Of a stretch of DNA of 64,000 nucleotides, positions 15,629 through 23,474 are shown piece by piece. Position numbers and translations under genes: made by a program. Below the pieces are notes generated by a model. It was not told where the DNA came from and searched no databases. It worked only from the letters and a program-made list of their open reading frames with translations. Source of the stretch: Streptomyces sp. NBC_00576 (GTDB taxonomy: Bacteria > Actinomycetota > Actinomycetes > Streptomycetales > Streptomycetaceae); the NCBI RefSeq assembly GCF_036345175.1, contig NZ_CP107780.1, positions 744,001 through 808,000 of the forward strand, read 5' to 3'. The stretch's first letter is position 1. Each line of letters begins with the position of its first letter.

Positions 15629-16966
15629 GTGACGACCGTCCAATCGCCTCCCGCGCCCCCCACGGCGATACGACCCAAAGTGGTGGCCCGCACCGGCCTG
15701 TACGCCGTGCTGGCCGCCAACGTGGCCGTCGTGACCGTCTTCTTCACCCAGGCCGGGTTCGCCTCGAACGCCCTGATCGTGATGGGCCGGCTCGCCGGGC
15801 TGTACGGCGCGCTCTTCATGGCCTTCCAGCTGGTGCTGGTGGCCCGGCTGCCGTGGCTGGACCACCGCATCGGCATGGACCGGCTGACTTCCTGGCACCG
15901 CTGGGTGGGCTTCGGGCTGCTGTGGACCTTGATGTCCCACGCCGTGTTCATCACCTTCGGCTACGCCGAGGGCACCTCCATGGGCCCGGTCGACGAGCTG
16001 GTGGAGCTGGCCGAGACCACCGAGGGCGTACTGCGCGCGATCGTCGCCCTCGTCCTGATCATGATCATCGGCGCGGTCTCCGCGCGCTACGCCCGCCGTC
16101 GGCTCGCCTACGAGACCTGGCACTTCATCCACCTCTACACCTACGTGGCGGTGGTCCTGGCGTTCACGCACCAGGTCGGGGTCGGTACGACGTTCACCTC
16201 GTCGTCGGCCGCCACCACGTACTGGTGGGCCCTGTGGAGTGTGGCGCTCGGTTCGGTGTTCCTCGGCCGGGTCGTGCTGCCGCTGCGCAAGAACCTCCGG
16301 CACCAGCTGCGCGTCTCGGCGGTCGTCCCCGAGGCCGACAACGTGGTCTCGATCTACATGACGGGCCGCGACCTCGACAAGCTGCCCGCCCGCGCCGGCC
16401 AGTTCTTCCTGTGGCGGTTCCTCACCAAGGACCGCTGGTGGCAGGCGAACCCGTTCTCGCTGTCGGCGGCGCCCGACGGCAGGTCACTGCGGCTGACCGC
16501 GAAGGTGGCCGGCGACGGCACCGCCGCCCTGCGGCACATCCCGGTCGGCACGCGTGTCTTCGCCGAGGGCCCGTACGGCGCGTTCACCGCCATGCACCGC
16601 ACCCGGCCGGAGGCCGTCCTCATCGCCGGCGGCGTGGGCGTCACGCCCATCCGCGCGCTCCTTGAGGAGATCCAGGGCCACGCCGTGGTCATCTACCGGG
16701 TGGCCCGGGACCAGGACGCCGTCCTCTACGAGGAGCTGCGGGACCTCGCCCACGCCAAGGGTGCCGAGCTGCACCTGGTGAGCGGGCCGGCCACCCCCGA
16801 CAAGCTGGCCCCGGCCGAGCTGGCCGAGCTGGTGCCGGACATCACCGACCGGGACGTCTTCCTGTGCGGCCCGCCGCCCATGATGAACGCGGTGCTGCGC
16901 AGCCTGCGGGAACTGGGCGTGCCCAAGTCGCAGACCCACTTCGAGCGCTTCAGCCTGGCCGGATAA
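15629..16966 (+). CDS. Ferric-reductase-like transmembrane flavohaem oxidoreductase
   Basis: A 445-residue membrane oxidoreductase. The N-terminal half has about six helices, with haem-b histidines in SWHRWVGF, MSHAVFITFG, WHFIHLYTY and FTHQVGVG. The C-terminal half is an FNR-type module. The FAD site is NPFSLSAAPDG, the NADPH site is LIAGGVGVTPIRALLEE, and the end is VFLCGPPPMMNAVLR. It would move electrons from NAD(P)H across the membrane through haem. GTG at 15629 is 8 nt after AAGGAG. It leads an operon with a flavinylated protein and ApbE, its likely electron acceptor and the maturation enzyme of that acceptor. Confidence 0.9.
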   Translation: MTTVQSPPAPPTAIRPKVVARTGLYAVLAANVAVVTVFFTQAGFASNALIVMGRLAGLYGALFMAFQLVLVARLPWLDHRIGMDRLTSWHRWVGFGLLWTLMSHAVFITFGYAEGTSMGPVDELVELAETTEGVLRAIVALVLIMIIGAVSARYARRRLAYETWHFIHLYTYVAVVLAFTHQVGVGTTFTSSSAATTYWWALWSVALGSVFLGRVVLPLRKNLRHQLRVSAVVPEADNVVSIYMTGRDLDKLPARAGQFFLWRFLTKDRWWQANPFSLSAAPDGRSLRLTAKVAGDGTAALRHIPVGTRVFAEGPYGAFTAMHRTRPEAVLIAGGVGVTPIRALLEEIQGHAVVIYRVARDQDAVLYEELRDLAHAKGAELHLVSGPATPDKLAPAELAELVPDITDRDVFLCGPPPMMNAVLRSLRELGVPKSQTHFERFSLAG

Positions 16967-16976
16967 GAGGAACGTC

Positions 16977-17708
16977 GTGAAACGAGCACTGCCTGTTCTG
17001 GTCCTGAGCATCGCGGGCCTGGTCCCCGTCTGGCTCTACGAGCCGTCGCTGGGCATCACGTCCTCCGAGGCCTCGGCCCCCGCCACTACCCCCTCCACCT
17101 CGTCCTCGGGGTCCTCCGGTTCGTCGTCCACGGTCGTCACCGGCACCACCGTGCCCACCGAGAAGGGCGACGTCCAGGTCGAGGTGACGTTCGCGGGCTC
17201 GAAGATCTCCTCGGTGCGGATGCTGAAGCAGCCGAACCACCCGCAGACCACGGCCGCCGTGCCGGTCCTGATCAAGGAGACGCTGGCCGCCCAGAGCGCC
17301 GACGTCGACACGGTCTCCGGCGCCACCATCACCAGCGACGGCTACAGGGAGTCCCTCCAGGCCGCGATCGACTCCCAGGCGGACTCGGCCGCGTCGTCCC
17401 CGTCGCCCTCCGCCGCCACGTCGGCCCCCGCCGCCGAGTCCGCGTCCGCGTCCAAGGTCGTCTCCGGGACCGCCGTGGACACCGAGAAGGGCACCGTGCA
17501 GGTCGAGGTGACCTTCGAGGGCGACGCGATCGCGTCCGTGAAGATGCTCCAGCAGCCGAACCACCCGCAGACCACGGCCGCCGTGCCGGTCCTGATCTCG
17601 GAGACCCTCGCCGCACAGAGCGCCGACATCGACACGGTCTCCGGCGCCACGATCACCAGCGACGGCTACAGGGAGTCCCTCCAGGCCGCGATCGACGCGA
17701 AGGGCTGA
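16977..17708 (+). CDS. Exported protein with two FMN-binding (NqrC-like) domains
   Basis: A 243-residue protein. An N-terminal signal/anchor (about 1-20) is followed by a Ser/Thr-rich linker, FMN-binding domain 1 (about 55-125), an Ala/Ser linker, and domain 2 (about 163-233). Each domain ends in DTVSGATITSDGY, the site where ApbE links FMN to threonine, giving predicted acceptors Thr117 and Thr225. The two domains are offset by 108 codons and nearly identical in parts at DNA level. The role is extracytoplasmic one-electron transfer, fed by the membrane reductase upstream and matured by ApbE downstream (3 bp away). The terminal acceptor is unknown. Confidence 0.9.
   Translation: MKRALPVLVLSIAGLVPVWLYEPSLGITSSEASAPATTPSTSSSGSSGSSSTVVTGTTVPTEKGDVQVEVTFAGSKISSVRMLKQPNHPQTTAAVPVLIKETLAAQSADVDTVSGATITSDGYRESLQAAIDSQADSAASSPSPSAATSAPAAESASASKVVSGTAVDTEKGTVQVEVTFEGDAIASVKMLQQPNHPQTTAAVPVLISETLAAQSADIDTVSGATITSDGYRESLQAAIDAKG
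17150..17700. repeat. Intragenic 324-bp-offset duplication encoding the two FMN-binding domains
   Basis: The segment from about 17150 to 17375 and that from about 17474 to 17699 are highly similar. Runs such as AACCACCCGCAGACCACGG and GGCTACAGGGAGTCCCTCC are identical in both. The intervening linker is Ala/Ser-coding. This looks like a recent in-frame tandem duplication. Confidence 0.8.
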
Positions 17709-17711
17709 GGG

Positions 17712-18434
17712 ATGAGGCGCGTCGAACACATCATGGGGTTCCCGATCTCGCTGCGGATCGACGACGAGAACGCTCCGGGGGAGGCGGCGGACGCGGTGTT
17801 CGCCTGGCTCCACGAGGTCGACGCGCGGTTCAGCCCCTTCAAGCCCGACAGCGAGGTGTCCCGCCTCGACCGGGGCGAGCTGGAGTCCGGCGCGCTGAGC
17901 GCGGACCTCACCGAGGTGCTAGGCCTGTGCGAGGAGTACCGGGTCGCGACCAAGGGCGCGTTCGACGTACGGCTGCCCGGCCGGGGCCTCGATCCGTGCG
18001 CGATGGTGAAGGGCTGGGCGGTGCAGCGGGCGGCGGATCTGCTGGAGGCGGCGGGCGTACGGACGTACTGCCTGAACGCAGGCGGTGACGTGGTCGCCGG
18101 CGGGCGCCCCTGGCGGGTCGGCGTACGGCATCCCGAGCACGCCGACCAGCTGTGCACGGTGCTGGACATCACCGAGGGAGGTGTGGCGACCTCCGCCCGC
18201 TACGAACGGGGCGACCACATCCTCGACGGCCGCACCGGCCGCCCGGCGACCGGGCTGCTGAGCCTGACCGTCGTGGCCCCCACGCTCACCGAGGCGGACG
18301 CCACGGCGACGGCCGCGTTCGCGATGGGCACGGAGGGCATCGACTGGGCCGCCGCGCGCAAGGGCTGCGAGGTGTTCGCGGTGGACGCCGACCGACAGGT
18401 CTTCCGGACCCCGGGACTGCCGGTCGCCGCCTGA
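17712..18434 (+). CDS. apbE: FAD:protein FMN transferase
   Basis: A 240-residue ApbE-fold flavin transferase that attaches FMN covalently to the SGAT threonines of NqrC-type domains, using FAD and Mg. Seen are FSPFKPDSEVSRLDRGE, KGWAVQRAADLL, YCLNAGGDVVAGG, GVATSARYERGDHIL and LTEADATATAAFAMG, the last two contributing metal ligands. It is shorter than the usual 300 or so residues and shows neither a signal peptide nor a lipobox. It may therefore act before export of its target or lack an ordinary export signal. It closes the operon; a strong hairpin follows 22 bp downstream. Confidence 0.9.
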   Translation: MRRVEHIMGFPISLRIDDENAPGEAADAVFAWLHEVDARFSPFKPDSEVSRLDRGELESGALSADLTEVLGLCEEYRVATKGAFDVRLPGRGLDPCAMVKGWAVQRAADLLEAAGVRTYCLNAGGDVVAGGRPWRVGVRHPEHADQLCTVLDITEGGVATSARYERGDHILDGRTGRPATGLLSLTVVAPTLTEADATATAAFAMGTEGIDWAAARKGCEVFAVDADRQVFRTPGLPVAA

Positions 18435-18456
18435 ACGTCCTCGTCCGCTGTACGTC

Positions 18457-18496
18457 CCTGTGGGCGCCCACCGCCTCGGCGGTGGGCGCCCACAGG
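18457..18496. terminator. Strong bidirectional terminator hairpin
   Basis: A perfect 19-bp stem (18457-18475 with 18478-18496) closes over a 2-nt apex. It lies between the convergent apbE and metallo-beta-lactamase genes. There is no long T-run on either side, as is usual for streptomycete terminators. Confidence 0.85.
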
Positions 18497-18522
18497 CGTG
18501 TCCGGGGCCGGGTCCGTGGCTG

Positions 18523-19152
18523 TCAGTGGCCCCGGGCGATCCATTCCTGGAGGTGCGGTGACTCGGCCCCGATGGTGGTGGGGTCGCCGTGCCCGGTGAG
18601 GGCCTCGGTCTCGGGCGGGAGGGCGAGCAGCCGGTCCCGGATCGAGTCGATGATCGTCGGGAAGTGGGAGTAGGAACGGCCGGTGGCACCCGGGCCGCCG
18701 TTGAAGAGGGTGTCGCCGGTGAAGACGGTGCCGAGTCCCGGCGCGTACAGGCAGACTGCGCCCGGTGCGTGTCCGGGCGTGTGCAGGACCGTCAGTTCGG
18801 CGCCTGCGGCCTCGATCACCTGGCCGTCGGCCAGCCAGGCGTCGGGTTCCCGATCCGGGTGGGTCTGCTTCCACAGCGGCAGGTCGTCGCGGTGCAGCCA
18901 GATGGTGGCGCCGGTGCGCTCGGCGAGCGCGGGAGCCGCGTCGATGTGGTCGTTGTGGGCATGCGTGCACACGATGGCGGTCAGGCGCCGGTCGCCTACG
19001 GCCGCCGCGATGGCGTCGGCGTCGTGGGCGGCGTCGATGACGATCGCCTCGTGGTCGTCACCGATGATCCACACGTTGTTGTCGACGTCCCAGGTGCCAC
19101 CGTCGAGGCTGAATTGCCCTGAGGTGACGAGGCGTTCGATGCGGGCGGCCAT
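18523..19152 (-). CDS. MBL-fold hydrolase, probable S-formylmycothiol hydrolase partner
   Basis: A 209-residue metallo-beta-lactamase-fold protein of the glyoxalase II group. The metal motif is CTHAHNDHID, with further ligands in HTPGHAPG, FTGDTLFNG and TGHGDPTT. The ATG at 19152 overlaps the dehydrogenase stop by one base; GTG at 19155 is also possible. Paired with S-(hydroxymethyl)mycothiol dehydrogenase, the likely job is hydrolysis of S-formylmycothiol to formate and mycothiol, completing formaldehyde detoxification. The function is inferred from this pairing, which I know to recur in actinobacteria. Confidence 0.85.
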   Translation of the reverse strand: MAARIERLVTSGQFSLDGGTWDVDNNVWIIGDDHEAIVIDAAHDADAIAAAVGDRRLTAIVCTHAHNDHIDAAPALAERTGATIWLHRDDLPLWKQTHPDREPDAWLADGQVIEAAGAELTVLHTPGHAPGAVCLYAPGLGTVFTGDTLFNGGPGATGRSYSHFPTIIDSIRDRLLALPPETEALTGHGDPTTIGAESPHLQEWIARGH

Positions 19153-20237
19153 CACAGCACCACCACGGAACGCAGTACGTCGCCGCCGTGCATCCGCTCG
19201 AACGCCTTCTCCACCTCGTCGAGTTGGATGGTCTCCGTCACGAACTTGTCGAGGTCCAGGCGGCCCTGGAGGTGCAGGTCGATGAGCATGGGGAAGTCGC
19301 GGGAGGGCAGGCAGTCGCCGTACCAGGACGACTTCAGCGAGCCGCCGCGCCCGAAGACATCGATCAGCGGGAGTTCGAGCTTCATCTCCGGCGTCGGCAC
19401 ACCGACCAGGACCACGGTCCCGGCGAGGTCGCGGGCATAGAACGCCTGCTTGTACGTCTCCGGGCGGCCCACCGCCTCGATGACCACGTCGGCGCCGAAG
19501 CCGCCGGTCAGCTCACGGATCGCCTCGACCGCGTCGGTCTCCTTGGAGTTGACCGTGTGGGTCGCGCCCATCGTGCGGGCGGTGGCCAGTTTCCGGTCGT
19601 CGATGTCGACAGCGATGATCTTCGCGGCGCCCGCGAGGTTGGCCCCGGCGATCGCCGCGTCGCCTACGCCGCCGCAGCCGATGACCGCGACCGTGTCGCC
19701 GCGTCCGACGTTCCCGGTGTTGATGGCGGCGCCGATACCGGCCATCACGCCGCACCCCAGCAGCCCGGCGACGGCAGCGGAGGCCGACGGGTCGACCTTG
19801 GTGCACTGCCCGGCCGCGACGAGGGTCTTCTCGGCGAAGGCACCGATACCCAGCGCCGGCGACAGCTCGGTGCCGTCGGTGAGGGTCATCTTCTGCTTGG
19901 CGTTGTGCGTGTTGAAGCAGTACCAGGGGCGCCCGCGCAGACAGGCCCGGCAACTCCCGCACACCGCACGCCAGTTGAGGATCACGAAGTCACCGGGAGC
20001 CACATCCGTGACCCCCTCCCCCACCGACTCCACGACACCGGCGGCCTCATGGCCGAGCAGGAAGGGGAAGTCGTCGTTGATCCCGCCCTGCTTGTAGTGC
20101 AGGTCCGTGTGACACACCCCGCAGGCCTGGATCTGGACCACGGCCTCGCCCGGACCGGGGTCCGGCACGACGATCGTCTCGACCCGCACCGGTTCGTTCT
20201 TGCCCGGTGCGATCACGCCGCGTACTTCCTGCGCCAT
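19152..20237 (-). CDS. mscR: S-(hydroxymethyl)mycothiol dehydrogenase
   Basis: A 361-residue zinc alcohol dehydrogenase of the MDR family. The catalytic zinc site is ACGVCHTDLHY and FLLGHEAAG. Structural zinc cysteines are in CGSCRACLRG and WYCFNTHNAKQ. The NAD motif is AVIGCGGVGDAAIAGA. The overall sequence resembles the mycothiol-dependent formaldehyde dehydrogenase of actinomycetes (MscR/AdhE2), which oxidises the formaldehyde-mycothiol adduct. The ATG at 20237 is chosen over 20255. It is the first gene of a two-gene operon, divergent from the persulfide module. Confidence 0.9.
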   Translation of the reverse strand: MAQEVRGVIAPGKNEPVRVETIVVPDPGPGEAVVQIQACGVCHTDLHYKQGGINDDFPFLLGHEAAGVVESVGEGVTDVAPGDFVILNWRAVCGSCRACLRGRPWYCFNTHNAKQKMTLTDGTELSPALGIGAFAEKTLVAAGQCTKVDPSASAAVAGLLGCGVMAGIGAAINTGNVGRGDTVAVIGCGGVGDAAIAGANLAGAAKIIAVDIDDRKLATARTMGATHTVNSKETDAVEAIRELTGGFGADVVIEAVGRPETYKQAFYARDLAGTVVLVGVPTPEMKLELPLIDVFGRGGSLKSSWYGDCLPSRDFPMLIDLHLQGRLDLDKFVTETIQLDEVEKAFERMHGGDVLRSVVVL

Positions 20238-20336
20238 GGTGCTGAACCCTTCCATCGGCCAATGTTCGGTTCTTCGCTCCGACCCTACGTGCGATCTATC
20301 GGTAACGGCACGTCCACGGTGGAGCCTGACCTCAAA

Positions 20337-20387
20337 ATACCCCTGGGGGTATCTCTGCTACGGTGATGAATATACCCCCTGGGGTAA
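20337..20387. promoter_or_regulatory. Tandem CsoR/CstR operators upstream of the persulfide operon
   Basis: ATACCCCTGGGGGTAT (20337-20352) and ATACCCCCTGGGGTAA (20372-20387) are GC-core palindromes with AT ends, the classic CsoR-family operator. They are spaced 35 bp centre to centre, and the first gene starts 70 bp later. The same motif recurs at 23412-23427 beside the repressor gene. Confidence 0.85.
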
Positions 20388-20456
20388 TTTTCACGGGGCG
20401 TCACAAGGCGACATAAGGCGCCATAGGGCTTCACGAGGAGAGGGAGGAGTGCCGCC

Positions 20457-22331
20457 ATGTACTTCGTCGACCGCATCGACGTGCCGGGCCTGGGCAACCG
20501 CGGCTATCTGGCGGGTGGGCCGCACCGGGCCGTGGTGATCGATCCGCCACGGGACATCGACCGGGTGATCGAGGCGGCCGCCCGGCGGGGCGTGCGCGTG
20601 ACACACGTCGTCGAGACACACGTCCACAACGACTACGTCACCGGCGGCCCGGAGCTGGCCCGGATCACCGGCGCCGCCTACCTCGTCCCGGCCGGCGCGC
20701 GGGTCGCGTACGACAGGGTGCCGATCACGGACGGGGACAGCGTGGAGATCGAGGAGAGGCTGACGCTGCGCGCGCTGGCCACGCCCGGACACACCCCGCA
20801 CCACACCGCGTACGTCCTGGAGGAGGACGGCCTGGCCGTGGCCGTGTTCACCGGCGGTTCGCTGCTGATCGGCACGGTCGGGCGGCCGGACCTGGTCGAG
20901 CCGAGGCTCACCGGGGAGCTGGCCCGGGCGCAGTGCGACTCGGCACACCGGCTGGCCGCCGAACTCCCGGACGAGACAGCCGTGCTGCCCACACACGGCT
21001 TCGGCAGCTTCTGTTCCGCCGGGACGGCCACGGGCGACGCCACGACCATCGGACGGGAGCGCGTCTCGAACGAGGCGCTGGTCGAGGACGCCGACACGTT
21101 CGTCGCCCAGCTGCTCGCCGGGCTCGACGACGTGCCCGCGTACTACGCGCACATGGGGCCGGTGAACTCCGCCGGCCCCGCACCCGTCGACCTGACTCCG
21201 CCGGGCCCGGCGGACGCCGTGGAGATCGCGGCGCGGCTGGCCGCCGGGGAGTGGGTGGTGGATCTGCGCAACCGGGTCGCGTTCGCCGAGGGGCATGTCG
21301 CCGGGTCGGTCAACTTCGAGGCGGCGGGACAGCTCGCCACCTATCTGGCGTGGCTGCTGCCGTGGGGCAAGCCGGTGACACTGCTCGCCGAGTCGACGGC
21401 CCAACTCGCCGACGCTCAGCGAGAGTTGGTCCGGGTCGGCATCGACCGCCCAGCCGCCGCCTCGACTGGCTCCCCCGCCGCCTGGCTGCGCCCGGGTGAA
21501 CAGCCACGCACTTTCCCGCGCGCAACGTTCGCCGACCTGGCGGAGCAGGAGCGCAAGGCGGTCGTGGTCCTGGACGTGCGGCGCGACTCCGAGCGCGCGG
21601 GTGGCCACATCGCGGGTTCGCTGCACATTCCGCTCCACCAGATGCGCGACCGGCTCGCGGAGATACCCGACGGCACGGTGTGGGTGCACTGCGCGGGCGG
21701 CATGCGGGCCGCGATCGCCGCCTCGCTGCTGGACGCGGCGGGGCGCGTCGTGGTCGCCGTCGACGACGGCTTCGCCGCCGCCCGCGAGGCGGGTCTCCCC
21801 ATGGCCCGGGTCACCCCGGCCGAGGCCCTCGATCTCATGGGCGCGGACGGGGCGGCCGTACTCCTGGACGTCCGTGAGGCCGAGGAGTGGGAGGCCGGGC
21901 ATGCCGCCGGTGCGGTGCACGCTCCGCTGTCGGCGCTGGCGGCGGGTGCCGCGCTGCCAGGGTCCGCGCGGAGCCGTCCGCTGATCGTGATCTGCCGCTC
22001 GGGCAAGCGCTCCCGGGAGGCGGCGGCGCTGCTCGCGGCGCGCGGCGCGGAGGTCGCGGACGTGATCGGCGGGATGCGGGCGTGGACGGAGGCGGGCCTG
22101 CCGGTGGCGACCGGAAACGGGCTGCGGACGGACGCGGGCCGACCGACGACAACCACGAGCGAGCCGCCGACGGACGCGGGGCCGCGGACGACAACCACAA
22201 ACGAGCCGCCGACAGACGCGGGCAAGGCGACCAGAACCACGAACGAGCTGCGGGCAGACGCGGGCCGGCCGGTCAAACCCACGAGCGAGCCGCCGAGAGA
22301 GTCCCGCGGCGATGGCGGACCGGTCGAGTGA
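20457..22331 (+). CDS. Persulfide dioxygenase-rhodanese fusion with three rhodanese domains
   Basis: A 624-residue cytoplasmic protein. An ETHE1-like MBL domain occupies about residues 1-215 (ETHVHNDYVTGG, ATPGHTPHHTAY, LPTHGFGSFCS). Three rhodanese-like domains follow. The first (about 255-335) has no active-site cysteine. The second (about 350-445) has WVHCAGGMRAAI, and the third (about 450-545) has VICRSGKRSREAA, both with cysteine. The last 75 residues are a Thr/Pro/Asp repeat tail. CstB of Staphylococcus aureus is a similar dioxygenase-rhodanese fusion that turns persulfide into thiosulfate; this one has an extra active rhodanese. Preceded by two CstR-type operators and overlapping tauE by 4 bp. 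Confidence 0.88.
   Translation: MYFVDRIDVPGLGNRGYLAGGPHRAVVIDPPRDIDRVIEAAARRGVRVTHVVETHVHNDYVTGGPELARITGAAYLVPAGARVAYDRVPITDGDSVEIEERLTLRALATPGHTPHHTAYVLEEDGLAVAVFTGGSLLIGTVGRPDLVEPRLTGELARAQCDSAHRLAAELPDETAVLPTHGFGSFCSAGTATGDATTIGRERVSNEALVEDADTFVAQLLAGLDDVPAYYAHMGPVNSAGPAPVDLTPPGPADAVEIAARLAAGEWVVDLRNRVAFAEGHVAGSVNFEAAGQLATYLAWLLPWGKPVTLLAESTAQLADAQRELVRVGIDRPAAASTGSPAAWLRPGEQPRTFPRATFADLAEQERKAVVVLDVRRDSERAGGHIAGSLHIPLHQMRDRLAEIPDGTVWVHCAGGMRAAIAASLLDAAGRVVVAVDDGFAAAREAGLPMARVTPAEALDLMGADGAAVLLDVREAEEWEAGHAAGAVHAPLSALAAGAALPGSARSRPLIVICRSGKRSREAAALLAARGAEVADVIGGMRAWTEAGLPVATGNGLRTDAGRPTTTTSEPPTDAGPRTTTTNEPPTDAGKATRTTNELRADAGRPVKPTSEPPRESRGDGGPVE
22115..22310. repeat. Degenerate repeat encoding the DAG...TTT...EPP tail
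   Basis: About five imperfect units of roughly 42-45 bp encode variants of DAGRPTTTTSEPPT. The tail follows the last rhodanese domain and is probably disordered. Confidence 0.7.
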
Positions 22332-23074
22332 GCGTGTTCGTTCTCGCTCTGGTCGCCGGGGCCGTGACCGGTCTTGCGCTGGGGGCTCTCGGGGGCGGCG
22401 GGAGTGTGCTGGCCGTGCCCGCGCTGATCTATCTGCTCGGTTTCACCCCGGCCGCGGCCACCACCGCGAGCCTGGCCGTCGTCACCGTCACCTCCGCCAC
22501 CGGGCTGGCCGCGCACGCCCGTGCCGACACCGTCGAGTGGCGGGCCGGGGCGGTGTTCGCGGCGGCGGGACTGGTGCCCGCGATGCTCGGCGGGGCGGTC
22601 AGCGGGTATGTGCCGTCCGCCCTGCTGACCGGCGCGTTCGCGGTGATCGCCGGGCTCGCCGCATACCGCATGCTGCGTCCTTCGGCCTCCCTGCGGGAGG
22701 GGGTTGCGGTGCGGCCCGTTCAGGTCGCTCGGGCGGGCGCCGGGCTGGGTGCGGTGACCGGGGTGCTGGGCGTGGGCGGAGGCTTTCTCGCCGTACCGGC
22801 TCTGGTGAACGTCGTGGGGCTGCGGATGCGGGCCGCCGTCGGGACTAGCCTGCTGGTCATCAGCGTCAACTCGCTGGCCGCGCTGCTGGCCCGCTCCGGC
22901 ACGGCGACCCGTGTCGACTGGGCGCTGGTCGCGCCCTTCGCCGGGGCCGCGATCCTCGGCGCGTGGGACGGCAAGCGGCTCGCGGGCCACGTCTCCGGGA
23001 GCAGGCTCCAGCGGCTCTTCGCCTGGATGCTGCTGGCGGTGGCGCTGTTCATGCTGGCCGACGCGGTGGTGTGA
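22328..23074 (+). CDS. TauE/SafE-family sulfite/organosulfur exporter
   Basis: A 248-residue membrane protein of about seven to eight helices in two related halves. Each half carries the family glycine motif: LGALGGGGSVLAVPALIYLLG and TGVLGVGGGFLAVPALVNVVG. The GTG start at 22328 overlaps the fusion-protein stop by 4 bp (GTGA), so translation is coupled. Within a CstR-controlled persulfide operon it probably exports sulfite or thiosulfate made by the dioxygenase and rhodaneses. The substrate is inferred. Confidence 0.87.
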   Translation: MSVFVLALVAGAVTGLALGALGGGGSVLAVPALIYLLGFTPAAATTASLAVVTVTSATGLAAHARADTVEWRAGAVFAAAGLVPAMLGGAVSGYVPSALLTGAFAVIAGLAAYRMLRPSASLREGVAVRPVQVARAGAGLGAVTGVLGVGGGFLAVPALVNVVGLRMRAAVGTSLLVISVNSLAALLARSGTATRVDWALVAPFAGAAILGAWDGKRLAGHVSGSRLQRLFAWMLLAVALFMLADAVV

Positions 23075-23109
23075 TCGCCGACCACCCCCCTCTCACCCCT
23101 CGAACGCAC

Positions 23110-23397
23110 TCACGCCAGCGACAGGAACAGCTTCTCCAGCCTGGCCCGCATCTGCTCCTTCGTCTCGCCGTTCCGCTCGGCCGCCTCCACGTCGGTCAGG
23201 CACTGCTGGAGTCCGGTCGCGATGATGGCGAAGCCCGCCCGGTCCAGGGCCCGGGAGGCGGCGGCGAGCTGGGTGACCACCTCCTCGCAGTCACGGCCCT
23301 CCTCGATCATCCTGATCACACCGGAGATCTGCCCCTGCGCCCGGCGCAACCGGTTCAGCACCGACTTGAGCTCAGCACCCTCGAACTGCAGTTCCAC
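23110..23397 (-). CDS. CsoR/CstR-family repressor (persulfide-sensing type)
   Basis: A 95-residue all-helical DUF156 protein. NRLRRAQGQISGVIRMIEEG is the family core. Cysteines are at 37 (GRDCEEVV) and 66 (QQCLTD). CsoR binds Cu(I) by Cys-His-Cys, and this protein contains no histidine at all, so copper sensing is unlikely. A two-cysteine, CstR-like persulfide sensor fits best. The GTG at 23397 follows GAGGAG. It converges with tauE and is divergent from the rhodanese-DUF2892 gene, with an operator between them (23412-23427), so it probably represses itself, that gene and the operon at 20457. Confidence 0.88.
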   Translation of the reverse strand: MELQFEGAELKSVLNRLRRAQGQISGVIRMIEEGRDCEEVVTQLAAASRALDRAGFAIIATGLQQCLTDVEAAERNGETKEQMRARLEKLFLSLA

Positions 23398-23411
23398 AAT
23401 CACTCCTCTGC

Positions 23412-23427
23412 ATACCCTTGGGGGTAT
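23412..23427. promoter_or_regulatory. CsoR/CstR operator between repressor and rhodanese genes
   Basis: ATACCCTTGGGGGTAT is a third copy of the operator seen at 20337 and 20372. It lies in the divergent promoter region and could serve both genes. Confidence 0.85.
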
Positions 23428-23474
23428 TTTACCTCCCCAAGGGTCCACTCCCCACGAAAGGATCCCAGTCCCTC

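Noticed and set aside
23110..23397. Copper-responsive CsoR as the identity of the repressor
   Set aside because: The protein contains no histidine, so the Cys-His-Cys copper site cannot form; neighbours are sulfur enzymes and no copper exporter or chaperone is present.
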